Shown: positions 1-6,942, numbered from the stretch's first letter. The stretch is DNA of 39,338 nucleotides from a candidate division CPR2 bacterium GW2011_GWC2_39_10 (GCA_000993275.1 LBVV01000016.1:1-39338); one strand, 5' to 3'. A program made the numbers and translations. Notes: a model not told the origin generated them from the letters alone.

Positions 1-238
1 CTTCCCCCTGAATAGTATTAGTAAGAATTACCAACGACTTGATGTAATTAGCTTTGACGCCCTGACGAATTGCAGCTATGGCTGCCTTATCCAAACCGTG
101 TTCTTTGTGCCTTATGGTATTATCTAGATCAAACACATAACCCGTAATGCCTTTTTCATAACAAAGCTCCCTAAATGGGATTTTTGACGCATGGCATACA
201 TGCAAATCAGGACGAACTAATTCCAATGCTTTCGACAT
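1..238 (-). CDS. YqeG-like HAD-superfamily phosphatase, N-terminal part (runs off window)
   Basis: Only the first 79 codons lie in the window; the gene continues beyond base 1. The reading begins MSKALELVRPDLHV and reaches a clear HAD motif I, GYVFDLDNTI, whose first Asp is the expected phospho-acceptor. The lead-in (xRPDLHV...IPFRELCYEKGITGYVFDLDNT) has the layout of the YqeG/HAD-IIIA phosphatase family. The ATG at 236-238 is preceded by an AAGGAG ribosome site eight bases upstream, which fixes the start. A TATAAT-type promoter lies about 115 bp upstream inside a repeated 80-bp cassette that also precedes the receiver operon. Substrate unknown. The family call rests on the N-terminal third only. 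Confidence 0.75.
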   Translation of the reverse strand, partial: MSKALELVRPDLHVCHASKIPFRELCYEKGITGYVFDLDNTIRHKEHGLDKAAIAAIRQGVKANYIKSLVILTNTIQGE

Positions 239-310
239 AACCCACGCTCCTTAATCTATATTCCTATGCTTATATTTTTTCCTGTCTATAGAATCATAAT
301 CGAAGACTAG

Positions 311-390
311 TATTTAATTTAAAAGTTGCACGAATCGCCTGTTTGACTTTGGATTATAGCAGAAAATGGCTCGAGTTTGAAGATTAATTA
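311..390 (-). repeat. 80-bp promoter cassette, copy 1
   Basis: This segment matches 2943-3022 at 72 of 80 positions by eye, without gaps. It contains the minus-strand promoter for the HAD gene and about 35 bp of the transcribed leader. Conservation includes the spacer and leader, not only the hexamers. Confidence 0.85.
353..381 (-). promoter_or_regulatory. Promoter of the YqeG-like gene
   Basis: On the minus strand: TTCAAA (376-381), a 17-bp spacer, then TATAAT (353-358). The predicted start near 346 gives a leader of about 108 nt, nearly the same as at the second cassette copy. Confidence 0.65.
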
Positions 391-500
391 TTATTGGTGC
401 AAAACATCTAACTGGAAAACTTAAAGAAGGTATCCAAAATCCAGAAGAATTTCATATTCGATTTGCCACGATTCAAGAAGTAAGGCAATCAGGAATTTAA
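381..500 (+). other. Short open stretch, possible gene remnant
   Basis: After an in-frame stop there are 39 open codons, including the reading IQNPEEFHIRFATIQEVRQS, ending TAA at 498-500. There is no start codon with a ribosome site and I do not recognise the peptide. It lies between the promoter cassette and the terminator of the receiver operon, on the opposite strand. The rest of the 239-596 gap holds the cassette, its leader and the terminator. Confidence 0.25.
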
Positions 501-530
501 AGTGAGATTTGGGAAGAAGTAAAATGAGCA

Positions 531-568
531 AAAGAAAAGACCGCTCTCACATGTTGTCAAGAGCGGCC
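531..568 (-). terminator. Terminator of the receiver operon
   Basis: On the minus strand GGCCGCTCT pairs with AGAGCGGTC (one G-T wobble) around a 12-nt loop, followed by TTTTCTTTT. It sits about 30 bp after the last stop codon of the operon. Confidence 0.85.
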
Positions 569-596
569 TTAAAGCCGTTGCTAAAGATTACGATTA

Positions 597-1298
597 TTAG
601 TAACAGCCGATTTTTGTATGTTTTCCATCGCAAAGCATGTGGTAGACTCCCTGCATTCCCTTTTCGAGCTTTGAAATCGGATCATCGTCTTCATCCAACA
701 TATCAATAATTGATTCATCAAAGAGGAAACCATTGGCTCCAAATGCTGCTATTCCAGCCATAATACATTCATCAGGAGCAGTAAGACATAGGGTCTCAAA
801 ACCCGAGAAATTGTCCCGTAAATCTGGCAGTATCTTTGCTAACGAATCTGGAGACACATTAAAGATGATGGTTTTAACTCCGGCTTCTTGAAGCCGCCCG
901 AAATCAAGCCAATCTTTCGTGTAGACGATGATTGTTGTTTCTGGACTCTGTGCCTTGATCCTGTCAATACCACTAAAAACCGTTTCGGTATCTATTGGCG
1001 GTGAGATGACAACAATCGGCACTTTAAGCTTACAACAGGCATCGATCCAATCGTATATACCTATCATCCATGTCAGATATACGCCGGTTGGTCTGCTTGT
1101 TCTTCTGGTTAGCTGACCCAGCTTTGTTTTAAGCTTTCTGGTTAGCGCGCCGCGGGTTTGATACGACATCCCTGCTTCGTTTTGAACGCCATAAAGAGCA
1201 AATCCAAAACCAGAAAGAAAAGCTGTCTCACCCACGGAGCTTTTAGGAGTAAAGGCTATCGGCATAGGCATGTTGAGCATTTCTGATAACTCACGCAT
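597..1298 (-). CDS. Unknown protein with a receiver-like fold, last gene of the operon
   Basis: About 233 residues. No family is recognised. The second half alternates strand and helix in a way that resembles a degenerate response-regulator receiver: VPIVVISPPID, then TTIIVYTKD, GVKTIIFNVS, and finally GANGFLFDESIIDML...LEKGMQGVYHML, close to the GAKGYLLK...LLEAIRAV ending of NarL-type receivers. No clear phospho-acceptor Asp is visible. There is no signal peptide or membrane segment. The reading frame opens at a GTG (1308-1310), but that codon abuts GGGAGGTG; the ATG at 1296-1298 is at a better distance, so I start there. It follows the receiver gene by a few bases and precedes the operon terminator. 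Confidence 0.7.
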   Translation of the reverse strand: MRELSEMLNMPMPIAFTPKSSVGETAFLSGFGFALYGVQNEAGMSYQTRGALTRKLKTKLGQLTRRTSRPTGVYLTWMIGIYDWIDACCKLKVPIVVISPPIDTETVFSGIDRIKAQSPETTIIVYTKDWLDFGRLQEAGVKTIIFNVSPDSLAKILPDLRDNFSGFETLCLTAPDECIMAGIAAFGANGFLFDESIIDMLDEDDDPISKLEKGMQGVYHMLCDGKHTKIGCY

Positions 1299-1314
1299 TA
1301 TAGTTTTCACCTCC

Positions 1315-1674
1315 CTATCCGCTTATCTTCAGTATGCCAAGGACTGTTTTGACCGTCTGCCATTTCTTAGACTCATGGCTGCAACCGGCCATTGATAACT
1401 CTTGGTTATAAGCCGACGAATTTGCGACAATCGGTCCGGCATACCCTTTATCTCGGATCCTCCGCAAAAGAGGCACTGTGTCCAACTCGTATGGCATACA
1501 TGCATCCATAACAATGATGTTAATCTTGTCTTGTCGGGCGCTAAAATGTGCCCAAGCGTCATCGATGGTAAATGCCTGAAGAACTTCAATGCCATGTCTC
1601 TCCAATCCTATTTTGTAAGATTCCTGTGAATTGTCTTCGTCTTCCACGACTAAAACTACAATCCTATCTTCCAC
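1315..1674 (-). CDS. Stand-alone response-regulator receiver domain protein
   Basis: About 119 residues that form only a CheY-type receiver domain with no output domain. Visible features: an acidic pocket in VLVVEDEDN, the phospho-acceptor Asp in NIIVMDACMP, the Ser pair in IVANSSAYN at the Thr/Ser switch position, and a Lys pair in HESKKWQT at the conserved Lys. The frame is open to an ATG at 1692 that overlaps the previous stop, but AGGAGGG sits inside that extension and points to the GTG at 1672-1674. No histidine kinase is encoded in the window, so its phosphodonor is unknown. It probably works as a protein-protein switch on its operon partners. Confidence 0.88.
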   Translation of the reverse strand: MEDRIVVLVVEDEDNSQESYKIGLERHGIEVLQAFTIDDAWAHFSARQDKINIIVMDACMPYELDTVPLLRRIRDKGYAGPIVANSSAYNQELSMAGCSHESKKWQTVKTVLGILKISG

Positions 1675-1688
1675 GATATCCCTCCTAA

Positions 1689-2141
1689 TCATTTTCTTCG
1701 GCGTTTAAATACTCTCCTAAAAACTGACTTAATTGATGAGGTAAGAAAATTGATCTTCTTGGTAAGCTTATTTTGATCTCTGTGCCAGTCTATATACGCT
1801 TGTTTCATTTCCCGGACAAAATCGTTACCTCTCATTACATACACTTTTATATCGATCAGACTTTCTGAAGCGACACTAAAAGCTTCTGTTGCATTCAAAT
1901 CCATTTCTTCACAAACGATCTTCATGATTTCACGAAGTCGATATAGAACCGGATCATCTTCTTTAGTCACCTCGTTGAATGCAAGAGATGCACCCGGAAC
2001 CTTAAGCTCAGAAACATCAAATCCCTCTTTATCGATCTTATCGCGAAGAAAATCCGTGATTCTTTCGCTGATAAGACGATCAGCTTTTTCCATATTGCTC
2101 GATTCTTCAGCTCCTAGCAAAAAAAGTAATTCTCTATTCAA
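1689..2141 (-). CDS. Unknown cytosolic protein with a basic tail
   Basis: 150 residues from a TTG start (2139-2141) that overlaps the stop of the preceding gene by eight bases. Translational coupling is likely because no good ribosome site is visible. The protein is mostly helical and charged, and ends in a strongly basic segment (FRRVFKRRRK). A later ATG, at the Met of SSNMEKAD, is a possible alternative start. No motif is recognised. It is followed directly by the receiver gene with an ATGA-type arrangement, so it is a likely partner of that receiver. Confidence 0.65.
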   Translation of the reverse strand: MNRELLFLLGAEESSNMEKADRLISERITDFLRDKIDKEGFDVSELKVPGASLAFNEVTKEDDPVLYRLREIMKIVCEEMDLNATEAFSVASESLIDIKVYVMRGNDFVREMKQAYIDWHRDQNKLTKKINFLTSSIKSVFRRVFKRRRK

Positions 2142-2871
2142 GCAGCGATCGTCGTCCCTCGATATAATCTTTATTTATGTGTATTAGCAACTCCTTAACT
2201 GTTTGATACAGTCCATATTCCTCGCTCTCACATTGGTTGCTTTTTTCTAGCTCTTCCATTTTTAGAATAAGAAAAGCTTCGATGCCTGCAATCGGAATGG
2301 GACCCCCAAGCATTTCGGGCGAGTCATACAGGTCGTGTAAATCCCAAAGGAAAGACCAAAAGGCAGCGGCGTCAGTACTTGGATTATCCTCTAATAGAGT
2401 CCTAATCCGTTCTTCAAAAAATAATGCTACCATTTCTTTATCTACAAACAAGGTAGAATTAATGGTTTGCTTACCCTTGTATCCATCCGGTGTTTCTGAA
2501 AATTCCGCTTCTAAAAGAGGGCCCTCTTTATAATGCATCAGCGAAGTATGTACAAGGAAGGCTTGGGCTATTTGATAGAGAAAAAGATTGTCACTGCCAC
2601 CAGGTTGGCTATCAAACTTCTCCCTTTCTTGAATTAGGAAAAGCTCGAGACCTTGAAGAAAGGTAATTCCGCCCGATTTATCAATGGCATCATAGAATGA
2701 TTGCATATTGTTTATACAATCATAAACACTAGTCCTCATAGCTCCTCTCGCAAATAACATTAAATCCTCTTTAAAAAACGCCTCTACCTCCTTTTTCTTT
2801 ACTGACAAGCTAAAATCGATCAACTGCCTAATTTGATAGCCTTCTGCTACTTCGGTTATCTCAGCTCTCAT
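2134..2871 (-). CDS. Unknown protein made of two tandem homologous halves; first gene of the receiver operon
   Basis: 245 residues, no signal peptide or membrane segment. The protein is an internal duplication of roughly 100 residues. VKKKEVEAFFKED in the first half corresponds to VDKEMVALFFEER in the second; SFYDAIDKSGG to DLYDSPEMLGG; LQGLELFLIQ to IAGIEAFLIL; and LYQIAQAFLVH to LYQTVKELLIH. The repeat is all-helical in appearance. I know no family to assign. A GGGGGTG ribosome site precedes the ATG. The gene is first in the operon behind the second copy of the promoter cassette. Confidence 0.75.
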   Translation of the reverse strand: MRAEITEVAEGYQIRQLIDFSLSVKKKEVEAFFKEDLMLFARGAMRTSVYDCINNMQSFYDAIDKSGGITFLQGLELFLIQEREKFDSQPGGSDNLFLYQIAQAFLVHTSLMHYKEGPLLEAEFSETPDGYKGKQTINSTLFVDKEMVALFFEERIRTLLEDNPSTDAAAFWSFLWDLHDLYDSPEMLGGPIPIAGIEAFLILKMEELEKSNQCESEEYGLYQTVKELLIHINKDYIEGRRSLLE

Positions 2872-2942
2872 TTCTACACACCCCCTGTTTGACCGTAATT
2901 ATATAATCGATGACCTATCCTCAAAATTAAACCACAAATCGT

Positions 2943-3022
2943 TATTTAGTTTATAAGTTGCAAGTATTGCTTGTTTGACTTTGGATTATACCAGAAAATG
3001 GCTTGAGTTTGAAGATTAATTA
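2943..3022 (-). repeat. 80-bp promoter cassette, copy 2
   Basis: Counterpart of 311-390 with eight mismatches. Here it precedes the four-gene receiver operon. The two cassettes bracket the whole operon in direct orientation. Confidence 0.85.
2985..3013 (-). promoter_or_regulatory. Promoter of the receiver operon
   Basis: On the minus strand: TTCAAA (3008-3013), 17-bp spacer, TG-extended TATAAT (2985-2990). The predicted start near 2978 gives a leader of about 107 nt. Confidence 0.7.
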
Positions 3023-3055
3023 ATTATTAATGATAAATTTTGATATTTTCGCTAT

Positions 3056-3094
3056 AAAAAAACACCTCCATGTTCCTTTGGAGGTGTTTTTTTT
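3056..3094 (-). terminator. Bidirectional intrinsic terminator
   Basis: AACACCTCC (3061-3069) pairs with GGAGGTGTT (3080-3088) around a 10-nt loop, with an A-run on the left and a T-run on the right, so it can act on either strand. On the minus strand it would end the radical SAM-methyltransferase transcript before the receiver-operon promoter. Confidence 0.85.
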
Positions 3095-3167
3095 GGTGGT
3101 GTTATTATAGCATTTGCTCGAACCTATTTTCAAGAAAAATTCAAAGAACGATTTGGGGATTTTGTCT

Positions 3168-3200
3168 GCCCGCAGGAGGGGTTTGGGGAGGAATGCGGGC
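3168..3200 (+). other. Hairpin with a G-rich loop
   Basis: GCCCGCA (3168-3174) pairs perfectly with TGCGGGC (3194-3200). The 19-nt loop contains GG, GGGG, GGGG and GG runs, which could form a quadruplex. It lies between the terminator at 3056-3094 and the radical SAM gene. A second inverted repeat, GGGATTAT...ATAATCCC, lies at about 3225-3255 directly after that gene's stop. Confidence 0.5.
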
Positions 3201-3259
3201 GAGCCATTTGCATGTGAGATCTAGGGATTATTCACTCATTTCTATGGATAATCCCAAAA

Positions 3260-5119
3260 TTATTTTTTAATCAGCTTAACTAAATGTCGTCGTCTAGTCA
3301 TACTATTTCCAATTTTACTAAGTTTACCAAATTCAACCTCATTAAGTGCTTCGATGATAAACTGGTCTTTAAAAATTTCGACAATATCCCATTTAGATAA
3401 GACGTAAGTTACAGTATCGGTGTCGGGGTTATGAAAAGCCGTTTTACCCTTAAAAACCGGGTCTGATTCACTAAAACAACTAATCAAAACTTTTGCGCCC
3501 GTTTTGGTAACCTTAGCTACAGAATCAGCATATTTTTCCCTATCTTCTGGCTTAATATGGTGAAGAAGTGATATATCAATTACAAATTCAAACGTGTTCG
3601 AATTCTGTTCATTAAGTAATGATTGCAGATCGAGAGCGTCACAAACCTCAAACCTAAGATTATTTTTTTGAAATTTTTCTCTGTCTCTAGCAATAACCTC
3701 TTCGGAAAAATCTACACCTAAGACATTAAATCCACTTTCAGACAGATAATTCGCATAATTACCCAAGCCACAGCCGATATCAAGAGTTCTACACGGTTTA
3801 ATCCAGCCGGATTTTATTATTTCGTCAAACCACTCTGGGACTTTTTCAAAATTCCAAGGAATTTCATTGGGGTTTTGCTCGTTGTATATTTTGTTCCATG
3901 CACTTGGATGATTTTTTTCCAACGAAAGCTCTTCAGTGGTTTTACGAGTATCAAGCGGCAAGCCAGTCTCTTTGGATATCATTTCTGCTTTTGAAAAATC
4001 GACAACATGACGCTTTTTATCCGTATCGTAAATTTTGTAATCCTTTCTTATGTCCATAGGCGTAAGATTGATTGTAACGCCATTTGCCCCAGCGTTAATT
4101 CCCATTGATTGGCCAGAAATAGTTAAATTCTCTGGTCTTGAAGTTAAAAGTTGATTGTCTAAATTACTTACTGACGGAATTCGTGCTTTGGGAAATAGAT
4201 GACGGTATATCGCCATCATATTCAAAGTTTTATAAAAATCTCCAGCAGAACTACCCTTGAGTGGAGTTTCGTCCGATGCAGTAAAAGGTGAGCAGCTGAC
4301 CATTTCCCATGATCCAAGTTTCCCCGCGTAGATAATATCGCCCGCTAATGATTCGTCGGTTTGACCAGGTAATCCGACAATTACGCCAGTACCAATATAC
4401 ATACCACTTTTACGAGCTTGAACCAGACAAGACGTCCGTCTCTCAAGAGTACTCCCTGGACGCATTTCTTCATGTAAGTCCTTATCAGATGTTTCGTGTT
4501 TAATTAAACAACTTGATGCACCGGCTTGTGCTAAGGCTAGATAATCTTGCTCGCTGTGATTACCTAAATTTACGATAATTTTTAGTTCTTTTAATTCTGG
4601 GTCAGATTTAATTTCTTCGATGGAATCTACGACAGTAGGGATAATCCTAGTACCTTCACCGCTTTGAATAAATAGCTCTTTAATCCCTGCCTCGTGAGCA
4701 ACCCGAGCTTGCGTAACCATTTGCTCTGAAGTTATTCGTTTTTGAGGTAATTGACGTAAATTATCTCTCCTCATTGGGCAATAAAGGCAGTTTTCCCTAC
4801 AAATATTACTTGCCTCAATAACTCCTCGCACTTGGATATTATGGCCGACATTTTCATCTCTAATTTTTTGTGCAGAACTATATAAAAAATCACGTTCTTC
4901 ACCATCAATATTCAAAATTTCTACAAGGGCTGAAACTATGGTCGTTTCCAATTCCTGAATTTGTTCATCAGCCTTAAGAGGATCATTTTCTATATCTGCC
5001 TTTGACCAAAGTGACTTCAGATTTGACCAATCGTTTTGAAGTTTTAATAATTTAGACCTAAATTCCTCTAGTCTTAAATTAAGGTCTTCTTTCCCCTTCG
5101 GCGGTTGCTCATTTTTCAT
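3260..5119 (-). CDS. Radical SAM enzyme (HydE/PylB/BioB-like) fused to a class I SAM methyltransferase
   Basis: 619 residues. Residues 1-65 are a helical lead-in. Residues ~95-380 are a radical SAM barrel with the cluster motif CRENCLYC (Cys107, 111, 114), GTGVIVGLPGQTDE (~243-256) and a C-terminal part (MGINAGANGVTINLTPMD) like the BATS-type region of HydE, PylB and BioB. Residues ~405-619 are a class I methyltransferase with motif I LDIGCGLGN (445-453), an acidic GVDFS at the end of strand 2, and a later FVIDISLLHH motif. Both halves bind SAM but use it differently, which suggests two steps on one substrate. No known pathway gene sits next to it. The ATG lacks a ribosome site and lies six bases after a TAGAAT box, so the mRNA is probably leaderless. 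The substrate is not predictable from this sequence. Confidence 0.88.
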   Translation of the reverse strand: MKNEQPPKGKEDLNLRLEEFRSKLLKLQNDWSNLKSLWSKADIENDPLKADEQIQELETTIVSALVEILNIDGEERDFLYSSAQKIRDENVGHNIQVRGVIEASNICRENCLYCPMRRDNLRQLPQKRITSEQMVTQARVAHEAGIKELFIQSGEGTRIIPTVVDSIEEIKSDPELKELKIIVNLGNHSEQDYLALAQAGASSCLIKHETSDKDLHEEMRPGSTLERRTSCLVQARKSGMYIGTGVIVGLPGQTDESLAGDIIYAGKLGSWEMVSCSPFTASDETPLKGSSAGDFYKTLNMMAIYRHLFPKARIPSVSNLDNQLLTSRPENLTISGQSMGINAGANGVTINLTPMDIRKDYKIYDTDKKRHVVDFSKAEMISKETGLPLDTRKTTEELSLEKNHPSAWNKIYNEQNPNEIPWNFEKVPEWFDEIIKSGWIKPCRTLDIGCGLGNYANYLSESGFNVLGVDFSEEVIARDREKFQKNNLRFEVCDALDLQSLLNEQNSNTFEFVIDISLLHHIKPEDREKYADSVAKVTKTGAKVLISCFSESDPVFKGKTAFHNPDTDTVTYVLSKWDIVEIFKDQFIIEALNEVEFGKLSKIGNSMTRRRHLVKLIKK

Positions 5120-5125
5120 AGAAGC

Positions 5126-5154
5126 ATTCTACCATAAATTCTTAACCCTTTAAA
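5126..5154 (-). promoter_or_regulatory. Leaderless promoter of the radical SAM fusion gene
   Basis: On the minus strand: TTTAAA, 17-bp spacer, TAGAAT (5126-5131), then six bases and the ATG. No Shine-Dalgarno is present. The rest of the 5120-5445 gap shows a GCCC/GGGC mini-hairpin near 5270-5281 and no recognisable gene. Confidence 0.55.
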
Positions 5155-5445
5155 TCTTAGGAATTTCTGAAAGAGTGCTTTTGGGTTAGGTTTTACTTTG
5201 CTTATTAGAGCCTTATAATCTAAAAATCAAAAGAAAACCTTAGGAATAAAAAAGACCTACTCAGTCAAGTCGCCCTGTTGGGCAAATTAACCTTTCGGTC
5301 TATCGTCTTATAGCTTTGCACTAGCTAAAGGGTATTATGTAACCGGTGCAAATACCGATACCCCAGATAGCCATGCTTACAATTTTGAATTGATTTATTA
5401 TAAAGCCCTTCTGATGTTAAAAGTAGTTTCATTTTGCATCTTTGG

Positions 5446-6072
5446 TTATAAGTTATTTTTTATATTCTGCAAGATTTCCATAAAAGCAGGCTGCTTAAAA
5501 TGACCTCTGTCTTCGAATTTCATGAAGTTTATCTTCTTAAAATATTTTAAGAACTTCTGGGAATGCTCAAATGGCACCATGTCGTCATCAACAGAATGGT
5601 ACAAAAAAATATGGTCCACTTGTTCTTCAATATTTCTGATGTTAGCAGGGTTAAATTTAAAGTTACCAAGCTTTTCACCTATTAATCCTTCGTCATCAAA
5701 AGCCGGAGAGACCAAATGAAGCTGGTCTACCCTTTTAGGAAAGCGGCTCTCCGAAAGATACTTTACTAGAAAAGTTGAACCAAGTGAATTGCCAACCATT
5801 ATCAACTTTATAGACTTATCCTTATTTATATAGGGAAAAACCTTTTCAAACCAAATCTTCCATGCCTCGTAATCTGCCCATTGCTTATTAGGCATATCCG
5901 GCACAAAAGCATCAAAATCCTCTGATAAGCCCCAAGCCAACCAGTCTCGCCAACTACGTTTCTTTTTGTAAGGATCATATTTCCGATTTCTTAAGTAGTT
6001 ATAAAATTCTTCCTTGCTATCAAAGTTTTCGCCCCCTCGGATAAAAATTACCTGGTTTTTTATATTTTCCAT
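5446..6072 (-). CDS. Small alpha/beta hydrolase (RBBP9/YdeN-like)
   Basis: 208 residues, cytosolic. The nucleophile elbow is GNSLGS within IKLIMVGNSLGSTFLVKYL. The acid is likely in YHSVDDDMVPFEHS and the catalytic His in FEDRGHFKQPAF, which together give a Ser-Asp-His triad in the expected order. Size and spacing fit the RBBP9/YdeN-type serine hydrolases, whose natural substrates are mostly unknown. The N-terminus begins IFIRGGENF, where such proteins carry the oxyanion-hole strand. A TTGCTA-17-TAAAGT promoter lies six bases before the ATG, so this gene also looks leaderless. It stands alone between the radical SAM gene and the SWIM remnant. Confidence 0.82.
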   Translation of the reverse strand: MENIKNQVIFIRGGENFDSKEEFYNYLRNRKYDPYKKKRSWRDWLAWGLSEDFDAFVPDMPNKQWADYEAWKIWFEKVFPYINKDKSIKLIMVGNSLGSTFLVKYLSESRFPKRVDQLHLVSPAFDDEGLIGEKLGNFKFNPANIRNIEEQVDHIFLYHSVDDDMVPFEHSQKFLKYFKKINFMKFEDRGHFKQPAFMEILQNIKNNL

Positions 6073-6078
6073 GGTTTT

Positions 6079-6107
6079 ACTTTATCAAAATATTATATAT
6101 CTAGCAA
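6079..6107 (-). promoter_or_regulatory. Leaderless promoter of the small hydrolase
   Basis: On the minus strand: TTGCTA (6102-6107), 17-bp spacer, TAAAGT (6079-6084), six bases, ATG. The -35 box falls inside the end of the SWIM-like reading frame. Confidence 0.5.
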
Positions 6108-6212
6108 TTTTACTGCTTGAATATGCGAACACTCCCCTTTTTTACCCATATATTGATTGCGCCCGTTAAAAAGATCGCAATCGCACTTCCATCCGCCTTT
6201 TGCAAAACTCAC
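6093..6212 (-). pseudogene. SWIM zinc-finger fragment
   Basis: A frame too short for usual gene calling. From a possible GTG (6210-6212) it encodes 39 residues; the frame is open slightly further, to about 6245. It contains the SWIM pattern C-x-C-x(n)-C-x-H: GGWKCDCDLFN, then KKGECSHIQAVKLL, and stops at 6093-6095. The two-Cys, Cys-His arrangement with a following helix is typical of SWIM domains, which normally sit inside longer DNA- or protein-binding proteins. No upstream N-terminal part is present, so I read it as the 3' remnant of a larger gene. It could also be an intact micro-protein. Confidence 0.55.
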
Positions 6213-6253
6213 ATTGTGTTTATTGGCACTACCCTCGACTACTAATTAACCCG

Positions 6254-6272
6254 AAAAGGGTGCCACCCTTTT
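6254..6272. terminator. Bidirectional terminator-like hairpin
   Basis: AAAAGGG (6254-6260) pairs with CCCTTTT (6266-6272) around TGCCA. The sequence GTGCCACCCTTTTTCCTGAA recurs after the dUTPase-like gene near 8662-8685. Confidence 0.6.
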
Positions 6273-6401
6273 TCCTGAATAACTAATATTACAAAGACAT
6301 TGAGTTGAAAATGCAAATGATGGCCGGTTGACCAGCCTGTATTGCCAAGAGTACGGAAAATTAAACATCAAAGGGTTTCTTAAGGGATTATTAATAAAAA
6401 C

Positions 6402-6486
6402 AGGGAGAAGCCTTTTGGTAATTACGTATCTAAACGTATTTAACAAAATTCTCTCCCTTAAAGGGGTCCGATCCTTAACGAACCCC
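6402..6486 (-). terminator. Two-hairpin 3' structure ending the kinase operon
   Basis: Read on the minus strand, an 8-bp hairpin (GGGGTTCG with CGGACCCC, one wobble; 6463-6486) is followed by a stem AGGGAGA/TCTCCCT (6402-6458) and then GTTTTTATT. The second hairpin fits an intrinsic terminator for the operon ending at 6594. The first hairpin is unexplained. I see no gene in 6246-6593. Confidence 0.5.
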
Positions 6487-6593
6487 TGAAACTTAGCATC
6501 TACATTTAGTGTCTTTTTTCGATAATTCTCTCTTTGCTTTATATCTACAGCAGACACCACCAAGATGATGTAATTGACCAACAATGTGTTTAT

Positions 6594-6803
6594 CTAACGT
6601 ATCTCATTTCTTTTGTGGTAACTTCTAGCATCATACATTCCTATCGTACTACCATCCTTGGTTTTTACATAAAACCCGCCTTCAGAAGGCTTTGCTAGCC
6701 TTCCATTAGGATCGACTCCGTGGACTGATGCAATTTCGCGTAAATTTCCACCACTGTCTTTAACGTAGTCTCCGGGTTTCATGTCCTTAATGCCTGATGA
6801 CAC
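6594..6803 (-). CDS. Small unknown protein of the kinase operon
   Basis: About 69 residues. The frame is open to a GTG at 6812, but GGAGGTGA overlaps that codon; the GTG at 6801-6803, eight bases after GGAGG, is the better start. The protein reads SSGIKDMKPGDYVKDSGGN...GGFYVKTKDGSTIGMYDARS. It has a beta-rich look with a MKPGDYV turn that recalls the first strand of small SH3-like or Hint-like barrels, but I would not assign a family. No Cys, no signal peptide. Last gene of the operon with the ProB-like kinase. Confidence 0.6.
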   Translation of the reverse strand: MSSGIKDMKPGDYVKDSGGNLREIASVHGVDPNGRLAKPSEGGFYVKTKDGSTIGMYDARSYHKRNEIR

Positions 6804-6876
6804 CCCATTCACCTCCCCTCAAACAAGCATATCTTTAATGTTGGACGGTTTTATGAGCTAAATTTGTGCAACTTAC

Positions 6877-6942
6877 CTATTCAGCTACCCGATAAATCCA
6901 ATCTTTTTTATTGTTTTTCCAATCTTGCCAGTTACGGTTCTA
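6877..6942 (-). other. In-frame open extension after a TAG stop
   Basis: Immediately after the TAG at 6940-6942 the same frame stays open for 20 codons to a TAG at 6877-6879. It reads NRNWQDWKNNKKDWIYRVAE. The density of Trp and charged residues looks protein-like, as if the first TAG arose from a TGG codon or is read through. Confidence 0.3.

Noticed and set aside
5240-5370. Riboswitch-like GC hairpin and GGTGCAAATACC text
   Set aside because: Does not fit cobalamin, SAM or TPP consensus cores and no suitable downstream gene on that strand.
5291-5503. Open plus-strand frame with protein-like text (YSFALAKGYYVTGANTDTPD) between the radical SAM gene and the hydrolase
   Set aside because: No start codon with a ribosome site, its end overlaps the hydrolase gene, and I cannot match it to a family; at most a gene remnant.
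6246-6584. 112-codon minus-strand frame
   Set aside because: Runs through the terminator and hairpins, has no ribosome site and unnatural composition; treated as noncoding.
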